From positions 62,001 to 126,000 of the forward strand of contig JAGOPY010000008.1 in NCBI GenBank assembly GCA_017991835.1: a DNA stretch of 64,000 nucleotides. The letters run 5' to 3'. The translations under genes were made by a program, and so were the position numbers. Below, one piece after another: positions 1 through 6,737 of the stretch. The stretch is from Bacteroidales bacterium (lineage in GTDB: Bacteria; Bacteroidota; Bacteroidia; Bacteroidales; JAGOPY01). The notes beneath the pieces were generated by a model. That model made no database searches, had not been told where the DNA came from, and saw only the letters and a list, made by a program, of their open reading frames with translations. Each line of letters starts with the position of its first letter. Positions within the stretch are counted from its first letter, which is position 1.

Positions 1-103
1 CTGTAACTTCGCCACCCGATGCGGAGACGCATTCCTGGGCAATCAGGTTTGTTTGCCAGGCAAGAATGACAAGAACAATCGGAAATTTTAAATACTTTTT
101 CAT
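1..103 (-). CDS. Exported protein, 5' end only (probable T9SS cargo)
   Basis: An ATG on the minus strand at 103-101 opens a frame that runs off the left edge. About 34 residues are visible: a Lys-Lys start, a hydrophobic stretch and a probable cleavage site after LIAQ. The mature start, ECVSASGGEVT, resembles the N-terminus of many Bacteroidota proteins that end in a type IX secretion sorting domain and begin with SASGG-type sequences. The C-terminus is outside the window, so T9SS targeting is inference. A TGACTTTG box, close to the Bacteroidota -7 consensus, lies about 57 bp upstream of the start. Confidence 0.6.
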   Translation of the reverse strand, partial: MKKYLKFPIVLVILAWQTNLIAQECVSASGGEVT

Positions 104-159
104 GGATCAGAATTTTAAGTTGGACATCTGTTCTATTGTTTGAATTCACATGTCTGTAC

Positions 160-167
160 CAAAGTCA
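160..167 (-). promoter_or_regulatory. Probable -7 box (TGACTTTG) for the left-edge gene
   Basis: TGACTTTG on the minus strand matches TAnnTTTG at seven of eight positions. It continues as GTACAG, which also follows the TATCTTTG boxes at 6224-6231 and 13098-13105. Confidence 0.4.
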
Positions 168-200
168 CATAAACCTTTTCCATCAGATATATGAAAAGGA

Positions 201-272
201 TTATGATACCTGGATAATGATCAGTGTGACAAAAAATGCAATGATGGCGATAATAAGAAACAGCTTTTTCAT
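201..272 (-). CDS. Small hydrophobic peptide, 23 residues
   Basis: ATG at 272 and TAA at 203-201 enclose 23 codons. The peptide starts Met-Lys-Lys, is then almost wholly hydrophobic (Leu, Ile, Ala, Phe, Val) and ends Gln-Val-Ser, so it could be a single membrane helix. It has no recognisable family. The main support is its upstream DNA: 15 bp before the start lies TGTTACA-N14-TACATCCACC, the element that precedes the acyltransferase at 3051, with near-identical sequence up to the start codon. It could be a membrane micropeptide, a leader peptide or the decayed 5' end of a longer gene. Function unknown. Confidence 0.45.
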   Translation of the reverse strand: MKKLFLIIAIIAFFVTLIIIQVS

Positions 273-287
273 GGCATTGGTTTTTGT

Positions 288-318
288 GGTGGATGTAGGG
301 TGGAGAGAGAATGTAACA
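288..318 (-). promoter_or_regulatory. Shared promoter-like element, copy A
   Basis: On the minus strand TGTTACA (318-312) is followed after exactly 14 bp by TACATCCACC (297-288). The small ORF starts 15 bp further on. The same two boxes with the same spacing occur at 350-380 and 3096-3066. This fits a two-part promoter for an alternative sigma factor, although an operator is possible. Confidence 0.6.
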
Positions 319-349
319 GGAAAGAAATTTTTTGCTGTATGGGGCCGGG

Positions 350-380
350 TGTTACATAATCCAATCCCGATACATATACC
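350..380 (+). promoter_or_regulatory. Shared promoter-like element, copy C
   Basis: TGTTACA (350-356), then 14 bp, then TACATATACC (371-380), followed by an A-rich stretch as in the other copies. It points at the redoxin gene at 416, with 35 bp to the start codon, and is divergent from copy A 31 bp away. Confidence 0.6.
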
Positions 381-415
381 CGAAAATCAAACCTCAAACC
401 TAAAAAAGAAACGTC

Positions 416-931
416 ATGAAAACATCAACAGCCTTTTTGATCACCTGCGCCATAATGATGGGAAATCCTGTCGGAGCGCAGTACAACGGACTTCCGGATA
501 TCGATCTTTATGACCTTGATGGCGCCAGGATCAATGCATCAGAACTTTCCGGCGAAGATGCCACCCTTATCATGATCTTCTGGAACAGTAATGATAAAAA
601 GAGTTTTGAACAGTTGCTGGATGTCAACGAGCAGTACCAGGATCTTCTGAAGGCAGAAAATATTAAAGTGCTGGGCATCTGTACCGATGTCAACGGGAGC
701 ATGCAGCAGGTAAAACCGGTTGTTTATGCAAACAACATCGATTTTGAAGTATTTGTCGATAAAAATAATGACTTCAAAAGGGCCATGAATGTATCAGGTA
801 GCCCGTTCCTTATCCTGGTTGCCGGCAAAGAAAACCATGAAGACCGGTATGCCGGGAACAGTTTCAATATAGAAGATTATTTCGGTCAGGATCGGGATTC
901 CCACCTGGCTGTCAATCCTGACGGGCAGTAG
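416..931 (+). CDS. Exported thioredoxin-fold (redoxin-like) protein lacking the catalytic CxxC
   Basis: 171 residues with a signal peptide (cleavage probably after VGAQ). The mature part follows the TlpA/AhpC-TSA pattern: LPDIDLYDLDG, a strand with LIMIFWNSN, a conserved-looking VSGSPFLILV cis-Pro segment and a C-terminal helix. Where the family has WCxxC this protein has WNSNDKKS, so both active cysteines are absent and thiol-disulfide exchange is unlikely. It may serve as a binding or scaffold protein in the periplasm. Copy C of the shared TGTTACA element lies upstream, suggesting co-regulation with the acyltransferase operon at 3051. A hairpin terminator follows at 961. The fold call is fairly sure; the role is unknown. 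Confidence 0.7.
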   Translation: MKTSTAFLITCAIMMGNPVGAQYNGLPDIDLYDLDGARINASELSGEDATLIMIFWNSNDKKSFEQLLDVNEQYQDLLKAENIKVLGICTDVNGSMQQVKPVVYANNIDFEVFVDKNNDFKRAMNVSGSPFLILVAGKENHEDRYAGNSFNIEDYFGQDRDSHLAVNPDGQ

Positions 932-960
932 TGTCTTGAACATGCATCGTTAATCTGCCA

Positions 961-990
961 GGGTGGTTTCTACGGAGCCACCCTTTTTTA
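961..990 (+). terminator. Rho-independent terminator after the redoxin gene
   Basis: GGGTGG (961-966) pairs with CCACCC (978-983), followed by a run of six T. It lies 30 bp after the stop codon. Confidence 0.8.
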
Positions 991-1018
991 TTTCCTGGCG
1001 GGGCCGGAAACCGGGTTA

Positions 1019-1138
1019 CTACTCCATCAGCACAAAACCAGCCCATTTGGAAGGTTCGCCCGGGTATTTGCGCATCATACGGAGCTGGGTTTCGCGGAAG
1101 GCACTGCAATGAAATGTACGATAGAGCTTGATATTCAT
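1019..1138 (-). pseudogene. CHAT-domain protein remnant (C-terminal tail)
   Basis: A 39-codon frame on the minus strand reads AFRETQLRMMRKYPGEPSKW then AGFVLME and stops. This is the usual end of a CHAT (caspase-HetF associated) protease domain: an AL/AFREAQL helix, a short linker, then the WAGFVL strand. The catalytic His and Cys blocks are absent, so only the tail survives. It abuts the acyltransferase remnant at 1138. Assignment rests on one short motif, but the motif is characteristic. Confidence 0.5.
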
Positions 1139-1437
1139 TAAATAGTTCTCATAATTCTTCCGGTGATGTTGTATTCCGCGGCCTTGGCCTCAATCTTTGG
1201 ATGCAGATTTACCGGAACCGTTGAAGATGATAATAAATCCGCCAATGGAACGGTCAGGCAAACCACTTCTTTGATTGGTCCAGAAAGTCTTTACCCTCGT
1301 CTATCACCAATAAATCTGAAGCCATACCGCTGATAAAACGGAGCATGTACTTTAGCCGGAACGCCTCTTCCAGCCCGGCGGCGTGGATGATCTCGCGGAG
1401 GGTGTAACAGGAGGCGGCAAAGTCTCTTACAGATTCC
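1138..1437 (-). pseudogene. Decayed paralogue of the FeeM-like acyltransferase
   Basis: Minus-strand translation gives YTLREIIHAAGLEEAFRLKY, matching YTFREITGAEELEQAFRLRY near the N-terminus of the intact gene at 2269-3051. After a frameshift it gives FYQRYGFRFIGD and then PKIEAKAAEYNITGRIMRTI, matching FYERYGFKPFGD and the intact C-terminus ending SLTGKITRTL. The roughly 170 residues between are deleted and stops interrupt the frame. The stop is TAA at 1140-1138. This is a broken duplicate with an internal deletion. Confidence 0.75.
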
Positions 1438-1620
1438 CGCTTGGGTTAATGCCGACAGATTCCCGCTTGCGCGGGAATGACGTGGCTTGCAAGAAAATAT
1501 TAATGAGCGGCGCAGCGGCTGGCGGATCCTTCGTATCGCTCAAAATGACGAACGACGCCTTCCGCGCCGCATTATGGTTAAAACGAACCAAACCGTCATT
1601 CCGGCGCAAGCCGGAACCTC
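1432..1620. repeat. Cluster of short palindromic dispersed repeats
   Basis: Between the acyltransferase remnant and the methyltransferase are several hairpin-type repeats. ATTCCCGC pairs with GCGGGAAT at 1459-1478, with a degenerate partial copy just before it. TTCCGGC pairs with GCCGGAA at 1599-1616. A GGATCCTTCGTATCGCTC-type segment lies between them. These are typical dispersed intergenic repeats. No gene is supported here. Confidence 0.6.
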
Positions 1621-1627
1621 TCGGAAC

Positions 1628-2272
1628 TCAGTACACCCACGGCACGAGCTTATTCGTCCGTTTGCGGTAAGCAATGTATTCCTCCCCGAATTCCTTCACC
1701 AGAGTCTCCTCTTCGGCTTTGATGCGGATGTAGTAGGCGATGAAGAGGATGATGAAAGTGAAGACGGCAGCCACGAATGCGTGCATGAAGATGGAGCTGC
1801 CCACGGCGGCGATGTAAGCGCCCGAGTAGCTGGGGTGGCGGACAAGATGGTATGCCCCGCTGGTGATGACGCGCTGGTTCTCCTGGGTTTTGACCGTGGC
1901 GGTGAAGAATCTGCCCAATGTGTGGATGCACCAGATACGGAAAGCAGTACCGGCGACCATCAGGCTCAAGCCCAGGATGGTGGGCCAGTCCCAGGTCCAA
2001 TCCCGGTACTCCGAAAAGTATCCCCACTCGACGGCGGTAGCCATCTGGCCCAGGAGATAGCCGAGGAGTATGAAAACGATGGAGTTTTTATCGCTTGACT
2101 GGTCTTCTTTTGTTTCGGTGATGCTAACCGGCGGTTGCGTGGCGAACAGCACGATAACAAATACGACCAGGATACCAACCTGTAAGGTGAACAGCAATTC
2201 AAGGTTCCCGTTAAGCGGCAGCAGGTAGGCCAGCAGAAAGAAAATGGCGATGGAGAATATTTTTGCTTTCAT
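1628..2272 (-). CDS. Isoprenylcysteine carboxyl methyltransferase (ICMT/PEMT) family membrane protein
   Basis: 214 residues with about five membrane helices. The C-terminal half carries the family signature: GAYHLVRHPSYSGAYI near residue 140, then a cytoplasmic EEETLVKEFGEEYIAYRKRT and LVPWVY at the end. Proteins of this family move a methyl group from S-adenosylmethionine to membrane-associated substrates; the bacterial substrates are mostly unknown. Its ATG overlaps the stop of the upstream acyltransferase in an ATGA tetranucleotide, so the two are translationally coupled. That pairing hints that this enzyme modifies a lipid or acylated product made by the acyltransferase, which is inference. 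Confidence 0.75.
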   Translation of the reverse strand: MKAKIFSIAIFFLLAYLLPLNGNLELLFTLQVGILVVFVIVLFATQPPVSITETKEDQSSDKNSIVFILLGYLLGQMATAVEWGYFSEYRDWTWDWPTILGLSLMVAGTAFRIWCIHTLGRFFTATVKTQENQRVITSGAYHLVRHPSYSGAYIAAVGSSIFMHAFVAAVFTFIILFIAYYIRIKAEEETLVKEFGEEYIAYRKRTNKLVPWVY

Positions 2273-3051
2273 AGGGTTCTGGTTATTTTGCCGGTTAACG
2301 AATATTCCACAGCTAAACCGGAGAATTTATCATTGATATTATTTTGCCTGGCATCATTGAGTGTCAAAAAAACAGACACCGCTTTCGTTCCACAAGCCTC
2401 ATAGGTCTGACCATCACCAAACGGCTTGAATCCGTATCTTTCATAGAAAAATGAATGCTGCTTATCGCAACAGACAATAGCATGTTTTTTTTCATGACAG
2501 ATCATCATAAATAACATCATAGCACTCTCAATCAAAAAACCCGATATCCTTGGTCCTCTTAATTCTTCCTTGATAATCAGCCTGCTCGCTTCAGCAAATC
2601 CTTCTTGTTTTGCTTTGAGTTCAAGATAATGAGACTTAACTGCGTCAGGAATTTCCGGATAGCTTAAGAAAGGAAAATCTGGACTATGTTCTTTAATTGA
2701 AATAATGCTGTTTAATTTCATTAGATCAATATGAAGATTTGTAAGAACTTCAAAAACCGACTGATTAATTAATTCGGATCTGTCCAGGACTACTCTCAAA
2801 TAGGCTATTATTTCACCTTTTTCGTTAAATATTCCATAATGTCTTGAATGGAAATCAAATTCATCCATGTCGACCCTCTCCGGATTGTGTTTTAGAAACT
2901 GATTCAGCCTTGAATTCTCATACACCTCATACCTCAACCTAAACGCCTGTTCCAGTTCCTCTGCCCCGGTGATTTCGCGGAAGGTATAGGTTGTAGCTGC
3001 TTTTTTCTCAGCAACTTGTGTGGTCGGGGCGAGATCAGTCTGTGTTTCCAT
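2269..3051 (-). CDS. FeeM/LuxI-like N-acyltransferase (GNAT fold)
   Basis: 260 residues from the ATG at 3051; a longer frame exists but would start inside the promoter element. The order of motifs is that of FeeM and exosortase-associated acyltransferases: FRLRYEVYENSRL, DEFDFHSRHYGIF, an IIAYLRVV strand, EASRLIIKEELRG, then a YERYGF helix near the end. Family members load an acyl group from acyl-ACP onto an amino acid or amine. Copy B of the TGTTACA-N14-TACATCCACC element ends 14 bp before the start, and the ICMT-like gene is coupled downstream. A broken paralogue lies at 1138-1437. The substrate is not predictable. Confidence 0.7.
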   Translation of the reverse strand: METQTDLAPTTQVAEKKAATTYTFREITGAEELEQAFRLRYEVYENSRLNQFLKHNPERVDMDEFDFHSRHYGIFNEKGEIIAYLRVVLDRSELINQSVFEVLTNLHIDLMKLNSIISIKEHSPDFPFLSYPEIPDAVKSHYLELKAKQEGFAEASRLIIKEELRGPRISGFLIESAMMLFMMICHEKKHAIVCCDKQHSFFYERYGFKPFGDGQTYEACGTKAVSVFLTLNDARQNNINDKFSGLAVEYSLTGKITRTL

Positions 3052-3065
3052 AGCTATGATTTTTG

Positions 3066-3096
3066 GGTGGATGTAGGAAGGAGGGATAGTGTAACA
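3066..3096 (-). promoter_or_regulatory. Shared promoter-like element, copy B
   Basis: TGTTACA (3096-3090), 14 bp, TACATCCACC (3075-3066), then CAAAA, 14 bp before the acyltransferase ATG. The short distance supports the ATG at 3051 and implies a very short leader if the second box is the -10 element. Confidence 0.6.
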
Positions 3097-3168
3097 AGTT
3101 CGTATCTTTTTTGTTAAACCCCTCCAGGGTATTTGCGGGAGAGCGGCTGTCATTTTACAATAATCCAT

Positions 3169-3301
3169 GCCCTACGGGCAAGAGGTGGGCAGATTTCCAT
3201 ACCGCGCAGCGGTTCAAATACTGTAGCCTACAATATTCTAAGCCCTACGGGCAAGGGGTGCGCAGCTCTCCTTACCGCGTAGCGGTTTAAATACTGTAGC
3301 C
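3169..3301. repeat. Two 60-bp REP-like repeats in tandem
   Basis: Units 3169-3228 and 3242-3301 are close copies. Each contains the palindrome GCCCTACGGGC, a CCGC..GCGG hairpin and ends ATACTGTAGCC. On the minus strand they read CTACAGTATTT(A/G)AACCGCT, the same layout as the palindromic repeats at 6371-6397 and 6620-6650 (CTACAAATGTTTAACTCC). They sit between the acyltransferase operon and the end of the anti-sigma-like gene. Confidence 0.75.
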
Positions 3302-3322
3302 GGCGATTAACGCATAAACCAA

Positions 3323-4675
3323 TTATTCCCCGGAGGGGATTGAAATTATTTTCAGCAGCGAATCCCGCAGAAGTTCCACGTCACCCATCCGGAGGTAGTT
3401 TGCCCGAACCAATGAATCGGCCAGCCGGAAGCTCTCGTCGTTCAGGCCCAGTTTCAGGCTGGCGAGGGCAACGTACCAGCGCACGTCCGGATATTTTTCA
3501 AATTCAGGGCTGATCCGGTTGAATGCCGCCAGCGCCAGGGTGACCTTCTCCGCATTGTCTTCATCGATCCCCGTTTTCAGGTAACAGCTGCCGAGGAAAT
3601 AATTGACAATATCGAGCGTGTCGCGGGTGGTGAACGCATTGGCATCCACCAGGGGCTGAAGTATGGAAATGCAGCCTTTGTAATCGGGCGGCTCGCCTGC
3701 TGTGTTGTATTTCCGTGCCGCGTCGGCCAGTAACATAACGGCGTCGCTAAAATCTCCGCGGTTGAGCAGGAATTCGATCCCGGGCGGGGCATAGAGCGAG
3801 GCCAGGAGCTGATCGCCGGCGTTTGCGGCCAATTCTTCCTGCGCATCGTGGATCTCAGCCAGCTGAGGCGTCTCCACTTCGTTGAGCTTTATTTCTCCAC
3901 CGGGCGCAGGCTGTTCGTTCTTTGCCAGGTGCTCTACCGGGAGGCGGACCGGATCGCGGAAATCGATGATCTCCGGCTGCTTCATCATATTCCCCGAATC
4001 GCCGGCAATGACCTGATTCTCGATCAGGGTATCTGAGGTAATATTTTCTGCAAGCCGGACGGCCGGATTGCGGGTAACGGAAAACCAGACGATCAGCGCC
4101 AGGCCGGAAAGAGAGACAAAGGCAAAAGCCGCCTTCACCTGGGGCCGGAGAACATAAACCGGCGAAGGGGAGGGCTCACTTTGCGGCTGAATTACGAAGA
4201 ACGGAGCGAAAAGCTCCCGGAAGAAATTCTTCAGACGGGCCGCCAGGGTGTCCATCCAGACCGGCGACGTTGCAGCTTTCTCTTCCTCATGCACCTTCTC
4301 CAGCACCTCCTGCAGCACCGCTTTCAGCGCTTCTTCTTCCTGTGCTTCGGTCGATTCCTTGCCTCCGGCCGCCGGTTCAGCTTCTGTTTGATGCTCAACG
4401 GCAGGATGGAAGACTTTTTTCAGGATGAAGTATTTCTCGTTTAGATGGATGTCGTGGCTGAGTCTTTCCCTGAATTTGCCGGCAAAACGCTCCTCCAGCT
4501 CATTTTTTGAGTGAAGCTCCATGACCAGGTCCTCTGCATAGGTTTTTGCTTCCTCGCTCAGATCCGGGCTGCCGCTGAACCAGGCTTCGATGAGCAGCCG
4601 GTTCATCTCCTCTATAAGGTCATCTGCCAGAGTGCCCGCCGCGTACTTATCGAAAAGTTCTGTAACGTTTTTCAT
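3323..4675 (-). CDS. Anti-sigma-like single-pass membrane protein with C-terminal TPR-like domain
   Basis: 450 residues. The N-terminus (LFDKYAAGTLADDLIEEMNR) resembles Bacteroidota anti-sigma proteins that start with a LxxKYLxGTLxxEE helix. An acidic linker (about 100-135) precedes one membrane helix at about 180-201 (AFAFVSLSGLALIVWFSV). The exported part (about 290-450) is helical with repeat character (FLLNRGDFSDAVMLLADAAR, NYFLGSCYLKTG, WYVALASLKLG), like TPRs. The gene starts 1 bp after the stop of the sigma-like gene, so they form an operon and probably a complex. No zinc-binding HxxxCxxC is visible. The anti-sigma role is inferred from topology and pairing. Confidence 0.55.
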   Translation of the reverse strand: MKNVTELFDKYAAGTLADDLIEEMNRLLIEAWFSGSPDLSEEAKTYAEDLVMELHSKNELEERFAGKFRERLSHDIHLNEKYFILKKVFHPAVEHQTEAEPAAGGKESTEAQEEEALKAVLQEVLEKVHEEEKAATSPVWMDTLAARLKNFFRELFAPFFVIQPQSEPSPSPVYVLRPQVKAAFAFVSLSGLALIVWFSVTRNPAVRLAENITSDTLIENQVIAGDSGNMMKQPEIIDFRDPVRLPVEHLAKNEQPAPGGEIKLNEVETPQLAEIHDAQEELAANAGDQLLASLYAPPGIEFLLNRGDFSDAVMLLADAARKYNTAGEPPDYKGCISILQPLVDANAFTTRDTLDIVNYFLGSCYLKTGIDEDNAEKVTLALAAFNRISPEFEKYPDVRWYVALASLKLGLNDESFRLADSLVRANYLRMGDVELLRDSLLKIISIPSGE

Positions 4676-4676
4676 G

Positions 4677-6182
4677 TCAGTTGACCAGGTTGGCGAAGTT
4701 AATATCGGTGCTCAGTTTCGTAAAGAGGCTGCGGTTGGCCGTGTAGATATCATCGGCCAGTTCGGCCGGATCGGATGGAAGGTGTTCGTTCATCTGGTCG
4801 ATCAGCCGGTTGAGGGTTTCAGAGCCGGGTTGCAGTTCCGCCAGTTCGGGGGAGAGGCTGCGGAGAAGGCTGACGTGCGAACCGTGCGGCTCTTCCGCGC
4901 CATAGAAAACGTAGACCTGGATAGCTTTGAGGCTGGGCAGGGTCAGCATCGCCTTTTTAAAAGCATCCAGCCGGCTCCTGAGCTCCTGTTCATCGGCAAG
5001 CCCGGTAAATCGGCTCGGCTTCCCGCTGGCCGACAGGTAGAAAACTTCTTTAAACAGACGGCAGTAGCGGTTGAAATCGGATTCAGAACGGAATTCCTCG
5101 CTGAATTTTTCCAGGTCGGCGTGGTCGGTATTTTCCCTGACGGCCCGGTCGATGATCCGAATCTTTTCATTGAGCCGGCCGGCCTGCTTTTCCCGGTCGG
5201 CCAGGTACTCGTTTGAATCATCGAGGAGGGCAGCCGTTCTGCTGGCGGGCTCCTGCTGCCATTTGCAGAAACTCTCGCGTTGCCGGCAGCTGTGGATCCG
5301 GGCGTTGTTGATACCGATCAGCTCTTTGACATATTTTTCGTCGAGGCAGCAATCATACTGGAGCATGGAGACCAGCGTCCTGATCTTCCGGGGTTCCACC
5401 CGTTCGCGGTAATAGTGGTAGAGGGCTGCGGTCGGGTTGCCCCGGTCGGTAAAGATCTCTTCGTCATAATCAAACTCCGGGATAGAAGCGGGATCGGACT
5501 TGATGGCTTTAAATTCGGCCGTGCGGGTCATGTTCATGAACCGGTTGATGGCGATGCCGGCCAGGAAGGTAGAAAGTTTGCTTTGCTGGCAGAGCTGTTT
5601 GCCAAAGACAAAGCAATGATCGGGATTATCTTTCTTTCCGTGAAGGTAGATGCCGATTTCGTTGCCGGTCAGTTTCTGCCAGAAGACGACCATGGTTTCA
5701 TTGAGCAGGTCTTCCTTGTCTTTGGATTTGGTGCAGCCGGCTTTGTGCAGGGCGCTGAAGATCCGGGGCCGGAGGGCATAGAGCTTGCCGAAAGCACGAC
5801 CGCCGGACAGTTCCGACAGATATATTTGAGCTTCTTTGTGGAAAGCGTTGAGCGGGCTGATCTCCGTCATCAGGTCGAAGAGGCCGGCGAGGTGTTCGGC
5901 CAGGGGTGTTTTCTTCCGGCTGATGAAGATTTTTTCTTTTTCGGTGACGATACGGAAGTGGTTATGGTTGAGCTGGCGCCGGAAGATGACGAGGGCGTCC
6001 ATCAGGAGCCTGTCGGCTTCAGCGGTGCCATTTTTTATGGAAAGAGTTCTGTAGAGGGTAGAATTTTGCATGATCATCCATGATAAATATTTATAAATCA
6101 AAGCATTGCCGTCGAGCGCCGCTTTTTTGATCTCCTCATCATCGCGGAAAGATTTCAATATTTCCTGATAATAAGTTTTCAT
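4677..6182 (-). CDS. Divergent sigma-factor-like protein with two region-2-like segments
   Basis: 501 residues, far longer than an ordinary ECF sigma factor (about 170-200). Residues 131-221 resemble sigma-70 region 2: KDKEDLLNETMVVFWQKL followed by STFLAGIAINRFMNMTR, the usual D-ED-Q/NE..FW / TFL..IA.N pattern. Residues 12-78 (DEEIKKAALDGNALIYKYLS, ADRLLMDALVIFRRQL) look like a second, incomplete region 2. Residues 264-310 could be a weak region 4. The last 190 residues are helical and unassigned. It heads an operon with the anti-sigma-like gene and has a TATCTTTG promoter box upstream. An RNA-polymerase role is likely but not certain; a non-sigma helical protein cannot be excluded. Confidence 0.5.
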   Translation of the reverse strand: MKTYYQEILKSFRDDEEIKKAALDGNALIYKYLSWMIMQNSTLYRTLSIKNGTAEADRLLMDALVIFRRQLNHNHFRIVTEKEKIFISRKKTPLAEHLAGLFDLMTEISPLNAFHKEAQIYLSELSGGRAFGKLYALRPRIFSALHKAGCTKSKDKEDLLNETMVVFWQKLTGNEIGIYLHGKKDNPDHCFVFGKQLCQQSKLSTFLAGIAINRFMNMTRTAEFKAIKSDPASIPEFDYDEEIFTDRGNPTAALYHYYRERVEPRKIRTLVSMLQYDCCLDEKYVKELIGINNARIHSCRQRESFCKWQQEPASRTAALLDDSNEYLADREKQAGRLNEKIRIIDRAVRENTDHADLEKFSEEFRSESDFNRYCRLFKEVFYLSASGKPSRFTGLADEQELRSRLDAFKKAMLTLPSLKAIQVYVFYGAEEPHGSHVSLLRSLSPELAELQPGSETLNRLIDQMNEHLPSDPAELADDIYTANRSLFTKLSTDINFANLVN

Positions 6183-6187
6183 GGATA

Positions 6188-6237
6188 TATTTCAGGTTTT
6201 GGCAAAGTGTAACAAGGCTGTACCAAAGATAGGAAAA
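6188..6237 (-). promoter_or_regulatory. Promoter segment of the sigma-like operon (50-bp duplicate)
   Basis: On the minus strand this holds TATCTTTG (6231-6224), a perfect TAnnTTTG -7 box, then GTACAG and TGTTACA (6214-6208), ending 5 bp before the ATG. All 50 bp are identical to 13062-13111, upstream of the transglutaminase-like gene. TGTTACA is also the first box of the shared element at 318, 350 and 3096, but the TACATnnACC box is missing here. Confidence 0.7.
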
Positions 6238-6737
6238 AAAGATGCCTTAATAAATCTGGGCAGCCTCTTTTTTTCGTTTCTGCCCGGTGACGGGATATTT
6301 TATTTGCCGTCATCCCGAATTATTAGACTTTTTCCAAATTCCACAATATTGGATGACATTAGCTTTTCATTGCTCCGGAGGAGTTAAACATTTGTAGAAA
6401 AGCCGGCACAACAAAAAATTTTCCCCTCCCGCGATGATCCATTTTTTTGTAAAACATTGGCATGGGAGGGGATTAAGGGGAGGGGAAAAGATTCATTTTT
6501 CATCGAACATTGAACCGTCCATGAATACAACCCTCCCCAACCCCTCCCTTTGCTGTCTTTTCCGCATAGATCATGCATTATCTGAGGGAGGGGCTTTTGC
6601 TTTCTTTCCCTCGTCCTTGCTACAAATGTAGCTCTCCTCCGGAGAGCGGTTCAGTAGAAATTGCTAACTTGTCATTGGTATCCGCCAGCTGGCGGAGAGG
6701 AACCTGCCTTCCTAAAATAGTCAGTGCTATCAAATTA
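6238..6737. other. Gene-free stretch with inverted-repeat element
   Basis: No plausible gene. Besides the REP-like pair at 6371-6397 and 6620-6650, the stretch has alternating GGGAGGGG and CCCTCCCC tracts (about 6425-6595) that could pair with each other, and the perfect palindrome TCCGCCAGCTGGCGGA (6681-6696). The latter is about 40 bp downstream of the FISUMP gene's stop but lacks a T-run. Confidence 0.5.
6371..6650. repeat. MITE-like element bounded by REP-type inverted repeats
   Basis: The left end read on the minus strand (6397-6371) is CTACAAATGTTTAACTCCTC followed by CGGAGCA. The right end on the plus strand (6620-6650) is CTACAAATGTAGCTCTCCTC followed by CGGAGAG. The arms agree at roughly 20 of 24 positions and enclose about 220 bp of non-coding DNA. 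No target duplication was recognised. It may be one mobile unit or two REP copies in opposite orientation. Confidence 0.5.

Noticed and set aside
1399..1437. A further TGTTACA-type element on the minus strand near 1416
   Set aside because: It lies inside the acyltransferase remnant where the paralogue also encodes Tyr-Thr, so it is explained by coding sequence, and the second box is at the wrong spacing.
1487..2098. Long plus-strand open frame opposite the ICMT-like gene
   Set aside because: It runs antisense to a well-supported family protein and has no family features.
4590..6083. Long plus-strand open frames opposite the sigma-like and anti-sigma-like genes
   Set aside because: They are antisense shadows of the GC-rich coding strand, with low-complexity composition and no start signals.
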